Positions 36,996 to 49,820 are shown, counted from the first letter of the stretch. The stretch: 64,000 bases of DNA from Halichoerus grypus (GCF_964656455.1 NC_135716.1:77352484-77416483); one strand, 5' to 3'. Made by a program: numbers and translations. The notes: generated by a model not told the origin, from the sequence alone.

Positions 36996-38589
36996 GCTGT
37001 GTTTGACTAAATATGAAATGACAGTGGGATAATTTTCTTCCTTCAACATATGAAGAGATAGCTACTGATTTATTTGTGTCTAAATGTCTTGAAATGATTC
37101 AAAACAGAATTCCAATCTTTTCAAGTGATCATTCACATTTATCTACCTAGCAATAGGTACCTGAAAATGTCAGAAATTTCAAGAGCCCAGTAAAAGTAAG
37201 GTTACAGGAGAGGATAGGCTTGCTATGTTACGAAGTTGAGAAGAGAGTAAAAAAATCAAACCTAAATCCCTCTTTATTTGACTGGGCTAAAGCCACGGCA
37301 TGAATCAAATCAGCCCAACAACACATTATACTGCTTTGAATTGGGTTAAAGTAAAAAAAAAAAATTTTTCATTTTGTTAGGAAATTTGTCAAATCATATA
37401 GACAAAAAGCTACAATCAAACAGAACTCTCTGGGTTGTCTTATTTCCCTGCTAGGAACAAAATCTACTTTTGTGCATTGTTCACATTTATTAGTAGTGAA
37501 TTCAAATACTAGTTGCTTATCCTACCATGTAGTATATTAGATTAAAGTTCAGTAGAAAGTATTTGACCTGGAAGTTTCACCCTGGATGAGTTTAGAATTT
37601 GGGAGATTTGTTCTTGGGAAGCATTCCTCGAATGCAGAATAAACAGGGCTGTGATTAGTAGGTTCTCAGTATGTGCGTGTTGGAAAAGATTATGCATTTC
37701 TTATGAATTACTAAGCATCAACTGCAAAGTACAGAATATTTAAATGTAAAAATCAATATTTTAAAAATTCTTTAGTTATTGTGCAGTACAAATCACAAAA
37801 TTTATTGACAAAAAATATAATTGTAGATTAGTCCTTAACATCACAGTAGCTATGATATTGAACAAAATATTGTATGCTATTGTAACCCTTAGATTGTCTT
37901 CTGGCCCTGATTTTAGTTGACTCAGTGATTTAGTTGACTCTCAACAGAAAGCTCTGCTCATACCTGGATACCGGCGCAAGCTCTTCAGAATGCCAATGGG
38001 AAGTGTTTCTGCTAAACTCCAGGTTTTATGCGGCAAAAATTCTAATAAAGAAATTGTTCACAAGAAGTTTAAAAGATAGGAAGGAGGGAAAACAAGGGCT
38101 TAGCTCATTCATAAACTAGAGTACTCATTTCTAAAATCTGAAATTTGGCATTCAAGTGGCTAAATGACAGACCTTGGCTTGTGACCTTTTTTCCTGTGGC
38201 TTGTTAGGTTGTTCCAGGAATCGGAATATGATACTTTCCCTCAGTTAAGGACGCTACACCTTCCAGGAGAGGAAGGCACTAATGTAGTGGGATTGGCTGC
38301 CATGCATGCTGAGAAGTAGCCTCCAGTGGTGTCTGTAAGCATGGGTTTTGCTCGATGCGTAGCTTGGATTTATTACTGATCAGCTCTTGAGTTCTCCACG
38401 TGGAGCAGACATTTCCCTACCTGAGAAAGGCTTTGCTCCTGACATTGTTGGATCAGGTCTCACTAGATCATCTGTGTGTGCTCTGCCTGTCTGCTGATCT
38501 GTGTGCAGCCACTCACTTTGCCACCAGACAGACTGTGGACTCAGGTGATAAGAAAAAACAAACATCTGCATAAACTGAATCTTGATCCC

Positions 38590-38780
38590 GGCAATTAGAA
38601 GCTGCACAAAATTGAGCAAGTACCTTAACCTCTTTATAACACATTTTTCCCACTTAAATAATAGGGGTATTTATAGAACTCATCTCACAGCATAGTTGTG
38701 AGGATTAAAAATGACTAAATGCATGTAAAGTACACAGAACAATAGTGTTTGGTGTTGTTGCTGTTATTATTATTTAGTTC
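38590..38780 (+). mobile_element. MIR SINE, plus strand
   Basis: GAGCAAGTACCTTAACCTC, …ACTTAAATAATAGGGG…, AGTTGTGAGGATTAAAAATG and GTAAAGTACACAGAAC follow MIR in sense order. Confidence 0.8.
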
Positions 38781-40233
38781 ATGCTAAATTTGGAGCCCTA
38801 ATCAGCATTTATTCATAGTCATCATGAAGTGTCTTTTTGCACTCTACATTAGTAAGCATGGAATTCCAACGATGCAATGCATTTCACTTGGAAAGAAAAA
38901 TCCTGTAATTGGCCTCTTTCCAAATCTTTCTTCAGTGTAATCACTGAAGCTCCTCTCTCTTCCTTCCTTCCTCCCACACTTGGTCTTACCCTGAATATCC
39001 CATTCCCGTCCCTTCTGTCTTGAACTCTTCCACGCTCTACCTCCTCCACTGTGTGCTAGACCAATTACAGAAGTAATGATTTTTAGAGGGCAGTGTGTGG
39101 TATGTGTGAGTGTGTATGTGTAATATAAAGAACAAAGTTGTTTTATGCAAACATTAAGGCAATTATATCTTACACAGTGTCATTGTTGTAGCTTTTATAA
39201 TTAGTAGAACCCTTGGAAGGAATGTTGTGACCATCAGCCAGGATACCAAATTTCAGAGAGTGGGAAGGTGCAGTACTGCCTCCAGGATCCAACTTAACAC
39301 AGTCTGAAATTATCATTCCTTTCCAACTACATCCTTTTTATCGTAATTATTATGCTTTTGCACTGATGTCTGAAGTGCTCATCCTGTAATAATGATTTTA
39401 TAAGAAAGGAGCCTATGAAGGAGAGGTGTTTCTTTTCCTTAAAATGTTTTTATTTTTTCTTTCAAAAGTAGTTCTAATTGTGGGTAAATAAATATATTTA
39501 ATGTAAACATATAAAAAATAAAGCTTCTCTTCTTGTGTCCTCACTTTAAGTCAAATAACTTTCTGTTGACTAAGTCAAGTGCAATTATTGTGTTCTTCTG
39601 TTTGGACATAATTCAATGTGAAACTTGGTCTGTCCTTTCTCATGGTGAATTTTATGTTTGAGGTGCTTTCTGCAGACAGTTCACTATAGACTGCTGGATG
39701 TGACTGTTGGTTTCATTTCAGTGATTTTGACAAAACTGTGTTTAGAAGTCAGGTGCAAGGTGGATATTTAAATTTTTGTAGAGAAGTATGTAGCCTTAGC
39801 AGTGGATCTAAGATTTGCTCTGCTCAGCCCTGTGCTTTGAAGCCATGTTTCTCCATTTCATCACAGAATTTCTGAGAGAAAGGGAAATCTTTCTGTCTTC
39901 AGTTGTGCTGCTTGTTACTTCAAGAGAAGCCTTTCTGAAATGGCAGCTTTGGAAGTATCCCCTGGATTGATTGCATAGGGGGTTGCCAAGGACTGAAAAG
40001 GTCTAGTTCTAAATGGATTAAAACAAGAAACATTACTTTGTATATACCCTCAGGCATAATTAATTCACTTCAAATATTCATCACATTATATAAAATATGT
40101 CATTTTTTTCTCTTCTCTAGACAGGAACATTCCCTCTATCTTAAAATGTAATAAGCATGTGGTCACTTGTAATGTGTCTTATTATGATTCCAGTCTTATT
40201 ATTCTAGCTTCATTTTAAAAAATGTTAATAAGT

Positions 40234-40415
40234 GGGGGTGTCTGGATGGCTCAGTTGGTTAAGTGTCTGCCTTAGGCTCAGGTCATGATCTCAGGGTCCT
40301 GGGATCGAGCCCCGAGTTGGGCTCCCTGCTCAGTGGGGAGTCTGCTTCTCCCTCTTCCCCTCCCCCTGCTTGTGCTCTCTCTCTCTCTCTTTCTCTCTCT
40401 CTCACATGCTCTCTC

Positions 40416-40455
<40 letters not shown>

Positions 40456-40462
40456 AATCTTC
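40234..40462 (+). mobile_element. Can-SINE, plus strand
   Basis: Head GGGGGTGTCTGGATGGCTCAG, CT-rich body and a long (AAAT)n tail. Target-site duplications AAAAAATGTTAATAAGT (40217-40233) and AAAAAATTTTAATGAGT (about 40464-40480). It lies about 280 bp before the first visible coding exon. Confidence 0.96.
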
Positions 40463-40744
40463 AAAAAAATTTTAATGAGTTGAAGAGTAACTTCACCAAC
40501 CATGTAGTATCTTTCTACTCAAGAGCACTACCTAAGAGAAGAGGTGATATTGAGTTACTGCTTCTGGATGTGCTTCATGTTGGTTCCCTGTTGGAACATC
40601 AGGTTTTAGACCCAGGACTATAAAGAACAGAGGGAACTTGAAATACTTCAGAGCTGAATTTCAGCTGAAGCTATTGTTAATTCCTCAAACGTTTTATTTT
40701 ACTCACCAGCACAAGAAATAACCAGCTCATTTTGTGCCTTCCAG

Positions 40745-40816
40745 GTATATTCATTTCAACCAAATAGAAACACTACAGCCAGAGACATTTGGAGACCTTC
40801 TGAAATTAGAGCGACT
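40745..40816 (+). CDS. PXDNL: PXDNL exon: leucine-rich repeat (24 codons)
   Basis: Internal coding exon of a peroxidasin-family gene, 72 bp, encoding one LRR unit. The acceptor is TGCCTTCCAG and the donor GTAAGTG. The exon enters in phase 2: its first G completes a split codon. It then reads YIHFNQIETLQ…FGDLLKLER and ends on CT of a split Leu codon. The LxxLxxN-like spacing and the 24-residue unit are those of peroxidasin LRRs, where each repeat sits on its own 72-bp symmetric exon. In the family, the LRRs lie at the N-terminus of a secreted multidomain protein (LRR, four Ig domains, peroxidase domain, VWC). It joins in frame with the exon at 46799. PXDN is the alternative paralogue; the downstream exons favour PXDNL. 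Confidence 0.92.
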
Positions 40817-40989
40817 GTAAGTGTTGACTCTCTCGACTTCCTTTGCTTCTGCTTTACTTCTTCTGTTTATACAATGTATTGACTGCCCTGGAGATCAGGT
40901 GTAAGCCTAAGAAGCAAAGTCTGCACCTTTGTACTATAAGTTAGAGTTACTGTAAGCCATTCTATAGTTTGAAATCAATGGAGAAAAGA

Positions 40990-41610
40990 CCAGTAACCCA
41001 ATTAAAAATAGGACAAAAGCAATGAGCATTTCAAGGAGGTAAAACTACTTTGCAAACTTATGGCAGAATCTACCACAATTAACTATACACATCCCCTATG
41101 ACCTATCCATCAGTTCCACTTCTAGTTATAGACACAGCAGACGTGCACATGTATGCATGTGCACCAGAGCGTGTTCTAGGGTGTTTATGGCATAATCACC
41201 TCTAACAGCTCCACTGTAGAGCTACTCAAGCATCCAACAACAAAAGAAGAGAAATAAGTTGCTGCATGTTCATACAACAGAAGACCATACAGCACATACG
41301 AATCTCAGAAACATTTTGAGCAAAAAAAATCCAAACATTGAAAATTGCATAGTTTGATTTTGTTTTTTGAATTCAGAAACAGTAATAACATGTGTAATAG
41401 CTAGAAGTTAGACAGTGGTTACCTTTGGAGAGAAGGAGGTGATAGGGAACAGCAGGAGGGAGCTTCTGCAGTCCTGGCAGTTTTGTCTTTTTCTGTTTTC
41501 CCAGCTGCATTCACTTTCAGGAAAGTCATTATGCTTATAGCATGATGTGTGTACTTTTCTAGATGAATGTTATATTTAATAAGCTCATTAAATAAGAATG
41601 ACAAACCAGA
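40990..41610 (+). mobile_element. Old L1 3' relic
   Basis: …ACTATACACATCCCCTATGACC…, …CCATCAGTTCCACTTCTAG…, …ACAGTGGTTACCTTTGGAG… and …CTAGATGAATGTTATATTTAAT… keep the order of the ORF2 C-terminus and 3' UTR of an ancient L1. It is strongly diverged. Confidence 0.55.
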
Positions 41611-43978
41611 AGGACACTTGGACAGCCTCCTTTTGTGTTGTCTTTTATCGGATGAAAATACTTTATCCCTTCATTTCCTCGATTACCTTATATTAACAAA
41701 TTAACTGTGATTTTAGCAGAAGATACAGATTTTTTTTATGAAGAGAAAGAAAGTGCATAATGATACATCATTCTAAACTTAATCAGGAATCAGTTTGAAT
41801 TAAAATATATCTGAAAAGAAATTGTAATTAGGAGTCTGTAGGTTTTGAAAATGATGCCCTTTCATATTGATACACGAAATAGACCAGTAAAATTAAAAGA
41901 TATAAAGAGCTAATCAACCACTTTCCCATGCCATCACTCCAAACTTATCTGCATATAGAAGTATGGGCATTGTAATGAATAAAATTGCATTGTTTAGATT
42001 TGTGTGCTTGCTTTGCTGAAGGTATGTAATGGAGGAGGGAACTATACCCATTTCCTGCTCCACCAGCCTTGAGCAGTGAGTTCCACCTTTGGCAAATTCA
42101 AGACTTAACATTACGATGACTAATAAGTTCAAAGAACTTAAGCCACTGACTTTAATGTTGGGGAAAGTTTTGCTGATGAATAAGCATTGCTTTCCTCCAT
42201 TGAAAACTGGGAAGGGGAGATTCCTGCTCCCCAAAGGAGAGCCCCAATGGCAGTGATGGCATCTCCTACCTTTTGGAGGAGGCTGTTATCTTAGGATCCA
42301 TGAAAAAGTAGGAAACTGACCAAGAAAAAAGGCTTTAACTTCTCATTTCCTCCCTATTATGTAAATAAAAACTATATATACATATTTCTTGAAAGATTTC
42401 TGAATATATTAATCACAACGTGTTTTTGTTATGTTTCTCTTTTTTTAGTTCTTTGAATTCTCCTGCTTCTTCTGGAGTTGGTTTTTCTTTGTTTTGTCTT
42501 GTTCTTTCTTTGCCATGGTCCTGATTAAGCTCCTGTGCCTTGTGATCCTTGGTATTTATCCTTGAAAATATTGGGTTGGAGGTCTAAGTGGCTCCTGTTC
42601 CCTTGTAGGTATGTCTGTTTTCTTCCAAAATTTTCCCATTAGAGGGAATTTTAGTTTGGACAGTTGGGTGGGAAAATGGCAGATTTCTCCGAGAAAATAC
42701 TAGAATGTGAAAGGAAAGGTTTCCTCTTCAGTTGCTGCTCTGCACAAAATCTGTTACTTTTCTTTGTCAATTTTTAAAATTTCTTTAGAGAAAAACCTGT
42801 AAAAATAATAAGAAATATATATATGTAATTTTTTTTCCTCTTAGCATTTAGCAGCAGCTACAAATTAATTACATTTCTCCATCCATATGTTCAGTAAACC
42901 CCATTTCCCATCCTGTCCCTCTACTCCGTTTGGTGTCTTGGGTCCCAAACAATCAGATTGTTCCTGCTTCATATATTCTCTGGGCTTCTGCTTTTTCTGT
43001 TTCATCTTCCAACCCTCTTCCATACATTTTGTATGTTTCCAGAGTTCACTGAAATCTCTTATTTGTTGATGACCTTATGCATTCTGTCCTCTTGATTGTT
43101 ATGGGTTTATTTATTGTATTGACCATCTGGGCTATTTCAGTTGACTTCTGAAAGAGAATGAGGCAAATTTGCATGCCTCGTTCACTATTTTGAGTAAGAA
43201 TTCTTCTCTCTCTAACTTTGAAGTATGTTTGTTGAAATAATATTTTAAATATTAAAATTAAATTATTTTAATTAAGGTATTTCTCAATCTATACAAATTC
43301 AGCATGACTTTGGAACCGCACATCCTCAAGTGATGTGCATTCAGCAAAGCAGCAACAGTATCTAGAATAGTTCTTTACTTATAGGCTTTGATAAAAGCCC
43401 TCATGTAGTGTATTCATAAATGTCAACCCCTACCACTTGTGTGGAATGTTCTTTTCACTGGATGCATGATGCCAATACAAGCCAGTGAAGACTTGCATCT
43501 TCATCTTTCCTATGAAGAGAAGAATTTGAAAATCCTGGCCCTTTACCAAACTTAGATTTTTTTCCAGTCAATAAGCCTTATCGCTAAACAATCAATCATA
43601 AACTATTTATTATTACATCACCAAGCAAAAGAATCTATACACTTTTGGTGAAACCACCTGGGTTAAAATGTTCAAGCTGAAAATTTAAAGCTTGATGCAT
43701 AGGCAGAAAATTGCAGTAATGCCTGTTAAAGTATACAAAATTCTGACTTTTTGACTAATAATTTGTGGTTGGTATCAAAGAACCTGATAACTATGCCATT
43801 TCTCCCCAGTGCCACTTGCAAACTGCAAAGTGGTGAGACTATGGACATGCTTTATAAAGCTGGATCCCTGTATTTATTTTTTATATGCTGACTGAACTCA
43901 GCAAGCTATAGTTTGTATATTGCATGGTTTTTCTTTTAGAATCTTTAATGAATCTCTCTTTAAAAAATGGGAAAAATA

Positions 43979-44169
43979 GGGCACCTGGGTGGCTCAGTCG
44001 TTAAGCGTCTGCCTTCGGCTCAGGTCATGATCCCAGCGTCCTGGGATCGAGCCCCACGTCCGGCTCCCTGCTCAGCAGGAAGCCTACTTCTCCCTCTCTC
44101 TCTATCCCTCCCCCTGCTTGTGCTCTTTCTTTCTCAAATAAATTTTTAAAAATCTTAAAAAAAAAAAAA
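43979..44169 (+). mobile_element. Can-SINE, plus strand
   Basis: Head GGGCACCTGGGTGGCTCAG, GGCTCCCTGCTCAGCAGGAAG body, short AAATAAATTTTTAAAAATC tail. Target-site duplications of the form AAAAA(T)GGGAAAAATA lie on both sides (about 43963-43978 and 44165-44180). Confidence 0.96.
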
Positions 44170-44934
44170 GGGAAAAATATATCAAGAGGAAGAAAACTTT
44201 GGTATTCTGTAGCCATAAAGAACATTCATGGTGACTAAGAATACATTTAGTTTTATTGGTTTGGGGAGAATACCAGCTTGAAACAACATCCCATGGAGCA
44301 GCAGGGACTGGCATCGAGTCAACCAGCCTGGAAATGTCTTCTTTATCAGGCATGCACCTCACTACACGAAGGTTCTTTCAAGAAGCTTTCTCAAAGTATA
44401 GGATCTGAATATGAGGTTTTCTCTTCTTCTTAGAAGTCTCTTGGATTTCCAGTGTATATATCTTGAAATGCTAACCTAAATTTCAGGCAGAAGATACGCT
44501 TTTCTCTCCTCAGAACATTAATGTTGAAAAAACTCATGCATGCCTGGTTTCTTTGATAACTTGTATATTTCTGTCACAAGAAAGAGATCAGTCTTTGTAT
44601 CAATTTCGGTGCAATGGATACTGCTAATTTTCTTTTTAACCAAATATCTTTGACAGAAAACATTAGCAGCAAATAATTATTATATGAACTTTCCAATACA
44701 GGAAGAGGTGCTTTTTAGGTCTTGTTGGGAGTAAAGCAATCAAAGTGATACTTCTACAAGCAGAATTCAACAAATAGTCAGCAGAAGCATTTTGAAGATT
44801 AACTTCACAAAACTTGGAAAGAAGAAAGAGAAAAAAGGAAGCATAGGCACGCATTTTTGCACCCCTCCTGAAGAGGACCACAGAAATACTACTACTGTTT
44901 TAATGTTGTCACTGATATAGTAATCTAGAAGATA

Positions 44935-45060
44935 AATAATAACTATTATAATAATAAGCTCATTTTATGGACAGAAGAATTGAGGTTTAGAGAGATTAAT
45001 CTACTTGAAAACAAATAGTTATAGAAATAACAAGTAGCAATAGTATCTGATTTGGGAACC
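44935..45060 (-). mobile_element. Possible MIR relic, minus strand
   Basis: TAATAAGCTCATTTTATGG, AGAATTGAGGTTTAGAGAG and AATCTACTTG follow a reversed MIR core with much decay. Confidence 0.5.
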
Positions 45061-46798
45061 CCAATAATATGTATGATATAAACTAATATTGAAATAACAT
45101 TAATTTGGACATTTTGTCACCGTACAAAATGAAAGAAAATTTTTGCCAATGATTTTTCAAGATTTACATACCTTGCTTCAAAATCTGTGGTGATGACAAT
45201 GTTATGCTTTTTTCTTGATTTATTTTGCCTGTTAAACAATTCTGGTCTACTTGGCTTGGAAAATAGATAACATCTTTCAATCTCCGGTTATTGGTGTAAT
45301 TTCCAGCCTTTTAAATATGTTAAGAGATGATCAGCAGCATTTTTACTGTTATCACCCTGGACTCTACTAGTTGTAAAATAATGAAATAAGCTTGTAGTCC
45401 AGCAAAAAAACACATGAATAAGTTATCCAAATTATGTGGCTTTCCCCGAGGTTCAGCTGCAATGTACTACAAGCTACTTCTTCATTATTAAATTCTATTC
45501 CAATATCTCCTGAGATATGGATATGGGTTAGGACTTGTGGGGAATGAGAATTACTGTGTGACTTCTGTCTGTACACCCATCTTAACCTAACTGTTCACTG
45601 TTTCTTCTCTAGTCATTGCTTCTGAGTTTGGTGAATTGGGTGGAGCTGGGGATAATGGGTATAAGGAACTAAAATAGTAAGGACCAGGAAAAATTATATC
45701 TACTCAGATGTGCATCAAATTCCAAAGCCATAAAAATATTTTGACTCCTGCTGACACCCCATTACCTTAATCCCTAGTGGATAATAAAATAGTTAAAATT
45801 AAGCTAAAACCATACATTGCTAGGAAAACATGGTCAGATAATCTTATTTAATTTTGAGATGGGGCACTGGTCATGAATTAGGACTCAGAGGGAGGCTGGA
45901 TGTAGCTAATTGTTAACATTTTCTACACATTATTTGGTTATTTATGCTCATAATTAGGCTCAAAACCACAGTCTCTAGAAATAAATGGCATGGAGCTTTC
46001 CTCTGTGTCGCAGACTACTGTTATGTCGTCTCTTCATACATGTGCTCTTTGTTGAATATGCGTTCAGCGGTGCTAGTGAGCAGATGAGCCCTAGCTAGTT
46101 ATTTGCTAGTCATAGTTTCTCTCGTCACAGTGGGAAGAAGTGGTATGGCCAGGGCAGCGCTCAGGGAACCCAAACCAGTGCAGGACCGACCGGGTGGAAG
46201 GAGGGGTAGAGATACTGTGGCCTGGGCCTCCTCCATGAGCAACAGAGCCTGGGGATGTGCTTCTCCGTGATCTGCCTGGAGTGGGGGATGTGCGCATGGA
46301 CTTGAAAGGGAACAGGCAAATGGTTGGCTGAGCCAGGGACCACAGCAGCACCAAATGGAACTGTCTTTTAGCAAAACTGTTGCTGGCCAGTAAGTGAAAA
46401 TAGACAAAGGGTTGCCATCCGCAGGATCCAGTTATTCATGGTTCTCTTGCAGGCTGCTGCAGTCATACATTATTGTGCCATTCTTTTTAATGAATACATT
46501 CTCTACCTTGATTTCCTATGTGTTTAGACTTATTTCTGTGATTTTTATTCTTAGCATTTGTAATCTCTAACTAAATAAAACCAAAAATTAAAAAAAAAAA
46601 ACATGGATGAGAATACACATGCATGTAAATTTTAAGACCGTGCTTGCATAAATGACACTCTGTTTTGTATTTGCCCTCTCTCACACTGAAATACTTTTTT
46701 AAAAAATGTATTTGGATTCACAATTCCAATTTTTTTTTTTAAAGTCTCCCAAAGCATCATTACTGTGTTGTGATTCAAAGTTAGCTTTTGTTTTTCAG

Positions 46799-46870
46799 GT
46801 TTTTGCATAACAACAAATTATCTAAAATCCCGGCTGGGAGCTTTTCTCATCTGGATTCATTAAAGAGACT
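46799..46870 (+). CDS. PXDNL: PXDNL exon: leucine-rich repeat (24 codons)
   Basis: Second 72-bp LRR exon. The acceptor is a strong pyrimidine tract (TTTTGTTTTTCAG) and the donor GTAAGTG. Its first G completes the Leu codon begun in the previous exon. It then reads FLHNNKLSKIPAG…FSHLDSLKR and ends on CT of another Leu codon, so it is phase 2-2 symmetric like its neighbour. FLHNNKLSKIP is a typical LxxNxLxxIP consensus LRR. The frame continues directly into the cysteine cap exon at 52561. No stop or frameshift is seen. The intron between the two LRR exons is 5,982 bp. Confidence 0.93.
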
Positions 46871-47944
46871 GTAAGTGAAAGCAAGCGCACAGACACAAAA
46901 ACCTTATGATTTTCCCCCAAATAAATAAATCCCAAGCAATGATTTGCCTTTGTCTCCTTTGGCCGTGGAAGATCATTGCAATTCTAACGTGTAAGGGAGA
47001 AAATGGTTTCGTTAACCGTAGAGCGATAGAGGACGCAGTCTACTGAGCTTTCATGTATTCTCTTAGAAGTGACATTCAAAAGGAATATTGAAGATAGAAT
47101 TTTCCTCGGTTCTCAGTAATTTCCTTGCTGGTCAAATCTAAAGACTCCCAAGACTTCCTTTTCCTTTAACTTTTATTTAAAAAGAGATGTGAGAAGTTCT
47201 GAAGAAAGTCTAACTCCTCCGGCCAGGCTTCAGAAGTTTTCCCTCGTTGTACATATGGTTACTGGTAGAGTTCATTTCTTCCCACACTAAACAATTCAGA
47301 GCGAACCTCCCAATCCTGTTTGAGCCTCCAGCTGCCTCGCTTTTCTCTCTGCCTGTGTGAATAACTCGCCTTTACCCTGATCTGTCTCTTCATCCCGATC
47401 TCTGGGTATACTTCTGCACTGTTGATGGATTCGGGGTTGTTGTTTTTTCCGTCCGTAAGTCCCAGTTATCAGATAAAAGTCCAATGTCCTGCTTCCCAGA
47501 GCTAGTTGGAGGGCACGGAGGGGAAACATTACAAAGGTGTGCATCTCTCAGCTGTGTTGGAGGTCACGTTGTTGCTGGTGTCTTTCTGGTGTGATGTGCC
47601 CAGGTCCAGGTCCATGGGCGAGAGAATGTTAAGATTAAGTAGATATCAGAACATGGGGGGGAAATAAATTTGTGTGGAAATAACGCTTGGAATCATTGTG
47701 TTTCAAGGGTCATGAATAATCAGGAGGACCATTCATCCAGCCCCCGTCCATCTTGTCATTTTCTACTTTCATTGCAGTTCTCACAGCAGGTGCTGCCTTA
47801 CCGTCTTTTCTCCTCCGCCTGTGCTCTTTGTGCTCAGACCTACAACTGCTTGATGATTCTCTTTTTCTGTCAAAATTTCCTTACTTCTCAGAACTGGTTG
47901 CACCATAGCCATTTGGAGTAGTATGCGCATCGATTCTTGTTCGT

Positions 47945-48815
47945 TGTTATAAAAGACTTTTATCTTTTAGAGCAGTTTTAGGTTCGCAGAAAGTACTGAG
48001 ACTTCCCACATACCCTCTTTTCCTACACAGCCTCCCCCACGATCATCCTCCACTGGAGTGGTACCTTTGTTAAAATTTATACCCCATAATCACTCAAAGT
48101 CCAATGTCCTGCTTCCCAGAGTTCACTCTTGGTATTGTACCTTGTATGAGTTTTGATGAATGTATGATAACATATATCATCACTATAATGTCATAACGGA
48201 ATATTTTCTCTGGCTTAAAAGTCCTCTGTGTTCCACCTATTCATCCTCTCCTCCCCCTAAACTCTGGCACAAAACATTTTACTGTCTCCATAGTTTTGTC
48301 TTCTCTCGAATGTCATATAGTTGGAATCATACAGTATGCAGCCTTTTCAGATTAGCTTCTTTCGTTTAGTCATAGGCATTTAAGATTCTTCCATGTCTTT
48401 TCATGGAAATTACTAGCTAATTTCTTTTTAGAGTTGAATAATACTCCGTTGTCTAGATGTACCAGTTTCTTTATCCATTCACTACTGAAGGACATTTGTT
48501 GGCTTCCACATTTTGGCAATTATAAATAAAGCTGCTATAAACATCCATGTGTAGGTTTTTGAGGGGACAAAAGTTGCACTTCCTTTGGATAAATACAAAA
48601 GAACATGATGCTGGATGGCACGCGTAAAGTATGTTTAGTTTTATAAGAAATTGCCAGACTGTCTTTTGAAGTGGCTGTACCATTTTTTAGTCCCGCCAGC
48701 CGTGAATGACAGCTCGGTTGCTCCACACCCTCACCAGCATTTAGTGTCGTCAGTGTCCTGGGTTTGGCCATTCCAACACATGTGTAGTGTTACCTCATTA
48801 TTGTTTTAACATTCT
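47945..48815 (-). mobile_element. Old L1 ORF2 C-terminal relic, minus strand
   Basis: Antisense L1: …TTTTAGGTTCGCAGAAAG…, …ACCCCATAATCACTC…, …ATTCTTCCATGTCTTTTCATGG…, …TTTATCCATTCACTACTG…, …TAAATAAAGCTGCTATAAAC…, …CTGTACCATTTTTTAGTCCC…. A short internal stretch (48101-48121) does not fit the L1 order and is identical to a segment 620 bp upstream. Confidence 0.85.
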
Positions 48816-49659
48816 TGTTTTTAAGTCATATCTGGAAAATGAAAAATGCCAAGGCATTTTGTTACCAGGTGATAGGATGCTTTATTTTTGGTAGCAGGAA
48901 GAATTTTTTTTACTTGCCGTCTTTCTCTTTTGTTGGATTTATCACTTGTGGTTAGAGTCACTGTCTTTGTATATTTGCAATTATAATTCCCATTAAATGT
49001 TTCTTTTCTACATACATTTCCATCTGGGTATCATTCTTGACTTCTAAGACTCTCAGAAAGTCTTGAAATGCTCAATCTCTTGTTTGTTTTTTTAATCCCT
49101 TTCTATTATTCTTTCTTGTTAAATTTTAGTAGCAGCTTTTTTGTTCTAACTTCTTAAATTTAATGAAACAGCATTCACTCTATTGCTGGAACATACACAG
49201 AGAAATAAACACTAATAAAGAAGCAGAGGGAGACCTACGTACAGTGATGTGCCAGTATGTATCTTATATGCATGTGTTATATATATTTCAAACGTTTTAA
49301 GCCAAATATAAGAATGTTGTTGGTATGTTATGTTGATGAAATGTCTGTTTTCATAGATGGTACACTGATCACTTCTGGTCATGGTAAACTGACATACAGA
49401 TGATTTGAGCAAACTCTTCCAGGGTTCATGAGATCTTGGTCAGTCTGAGATGGCAAGCACTGGTACCTAGTTATTCCAAATCCTCAAACCCATGCTTGTC
49501 CAAGCTGTAATTTACACATGAAAATCAGAATAAAGGAAAGTGACTGAGGGCTAGTAAATAAACTACACGTACCATCCAATAAATTCTATCTTCTACATTG
49601 AAGTCTCTCAACAGCTGGGGGAATGTCGCTTCACCGCTAGCACCTGGGGGTCCGAGAAA

Positions 49660-49820
49660 CCTGTTTGAATCACATTTGCCCTATCACCCCAGGAGCTGTG
49701 TGTGACACCTGATAGCGGTTTCCCCACCTGTACCATATCATTTCTAACTCATGACAACCACATTCCTTCCAAGAGTACTGAAAAAATTAATGGAATGCTT
49801 TTTAACAGTGCTTTTGGGTC
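49660..49820 (+). mobile_element. Doubtful MIR relic
   Basis: GAGCTGTGTGTGACACCTGA followed by GGTTTCCCCACCTGTACC loosely follows MIR in sense order. It may be chance. Confidence 0.3.

Larger units (their letters stand above)
1..40744 (+). other. PXDNL: Large PXDNL intron (3' part; upstream exon not in view)
   Basis: No peroxidasin-like coding exon was recognised here on either strand. The exon at 40745 needs an upstream LRR exon ending in phase 2, which I did not find, so the intron is probably more than 40.7 kb; a missed 72-bp exon cannot be excluded by eye. The sequence is mostly AT-rich repeat relics listed separately. Stretches where I see nothing I can name: 2061-3019, 5200-5640, 8791-9850, 10016-11070, 11223-12440 (perhaps weak L2), 13991-14195, 16401-17760, 17906-18966, 20486-22250, 23386-24491, 25657-26200, 26611-26878, 27049-27310, 27586-28945, 29806-31790, 34216-36045, 36996-38590 and 38781-40216. 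Confidence 0.75.
40817..46798 (+). other. PXDNL: PXDNL intron between the two LRR exons
   Basis: A 5,982-bp GTAAGTG…TTTTTCAG intron. It holds an old L1 3' relic (about 40990-41610), a Can-SINE (43979-44169) and a weak MIR (about 44935-45060). I see no identifiable element in 41611-43962, 44186-44934 or 45061-46798. The last of these contains a more G+C-rich patch at about 46100-46400 with three overlapping minus-strand open frames (60-102 codons), noted in the findings. Confidence 0.85.

Noticed and set aside
40381..40462. CRISPR-like regular repeats
   Set aside because: These are CT and AAAT microsatellite tails of a SINE. No spaced direct repeats with unique spacers occur anywhere in the window.
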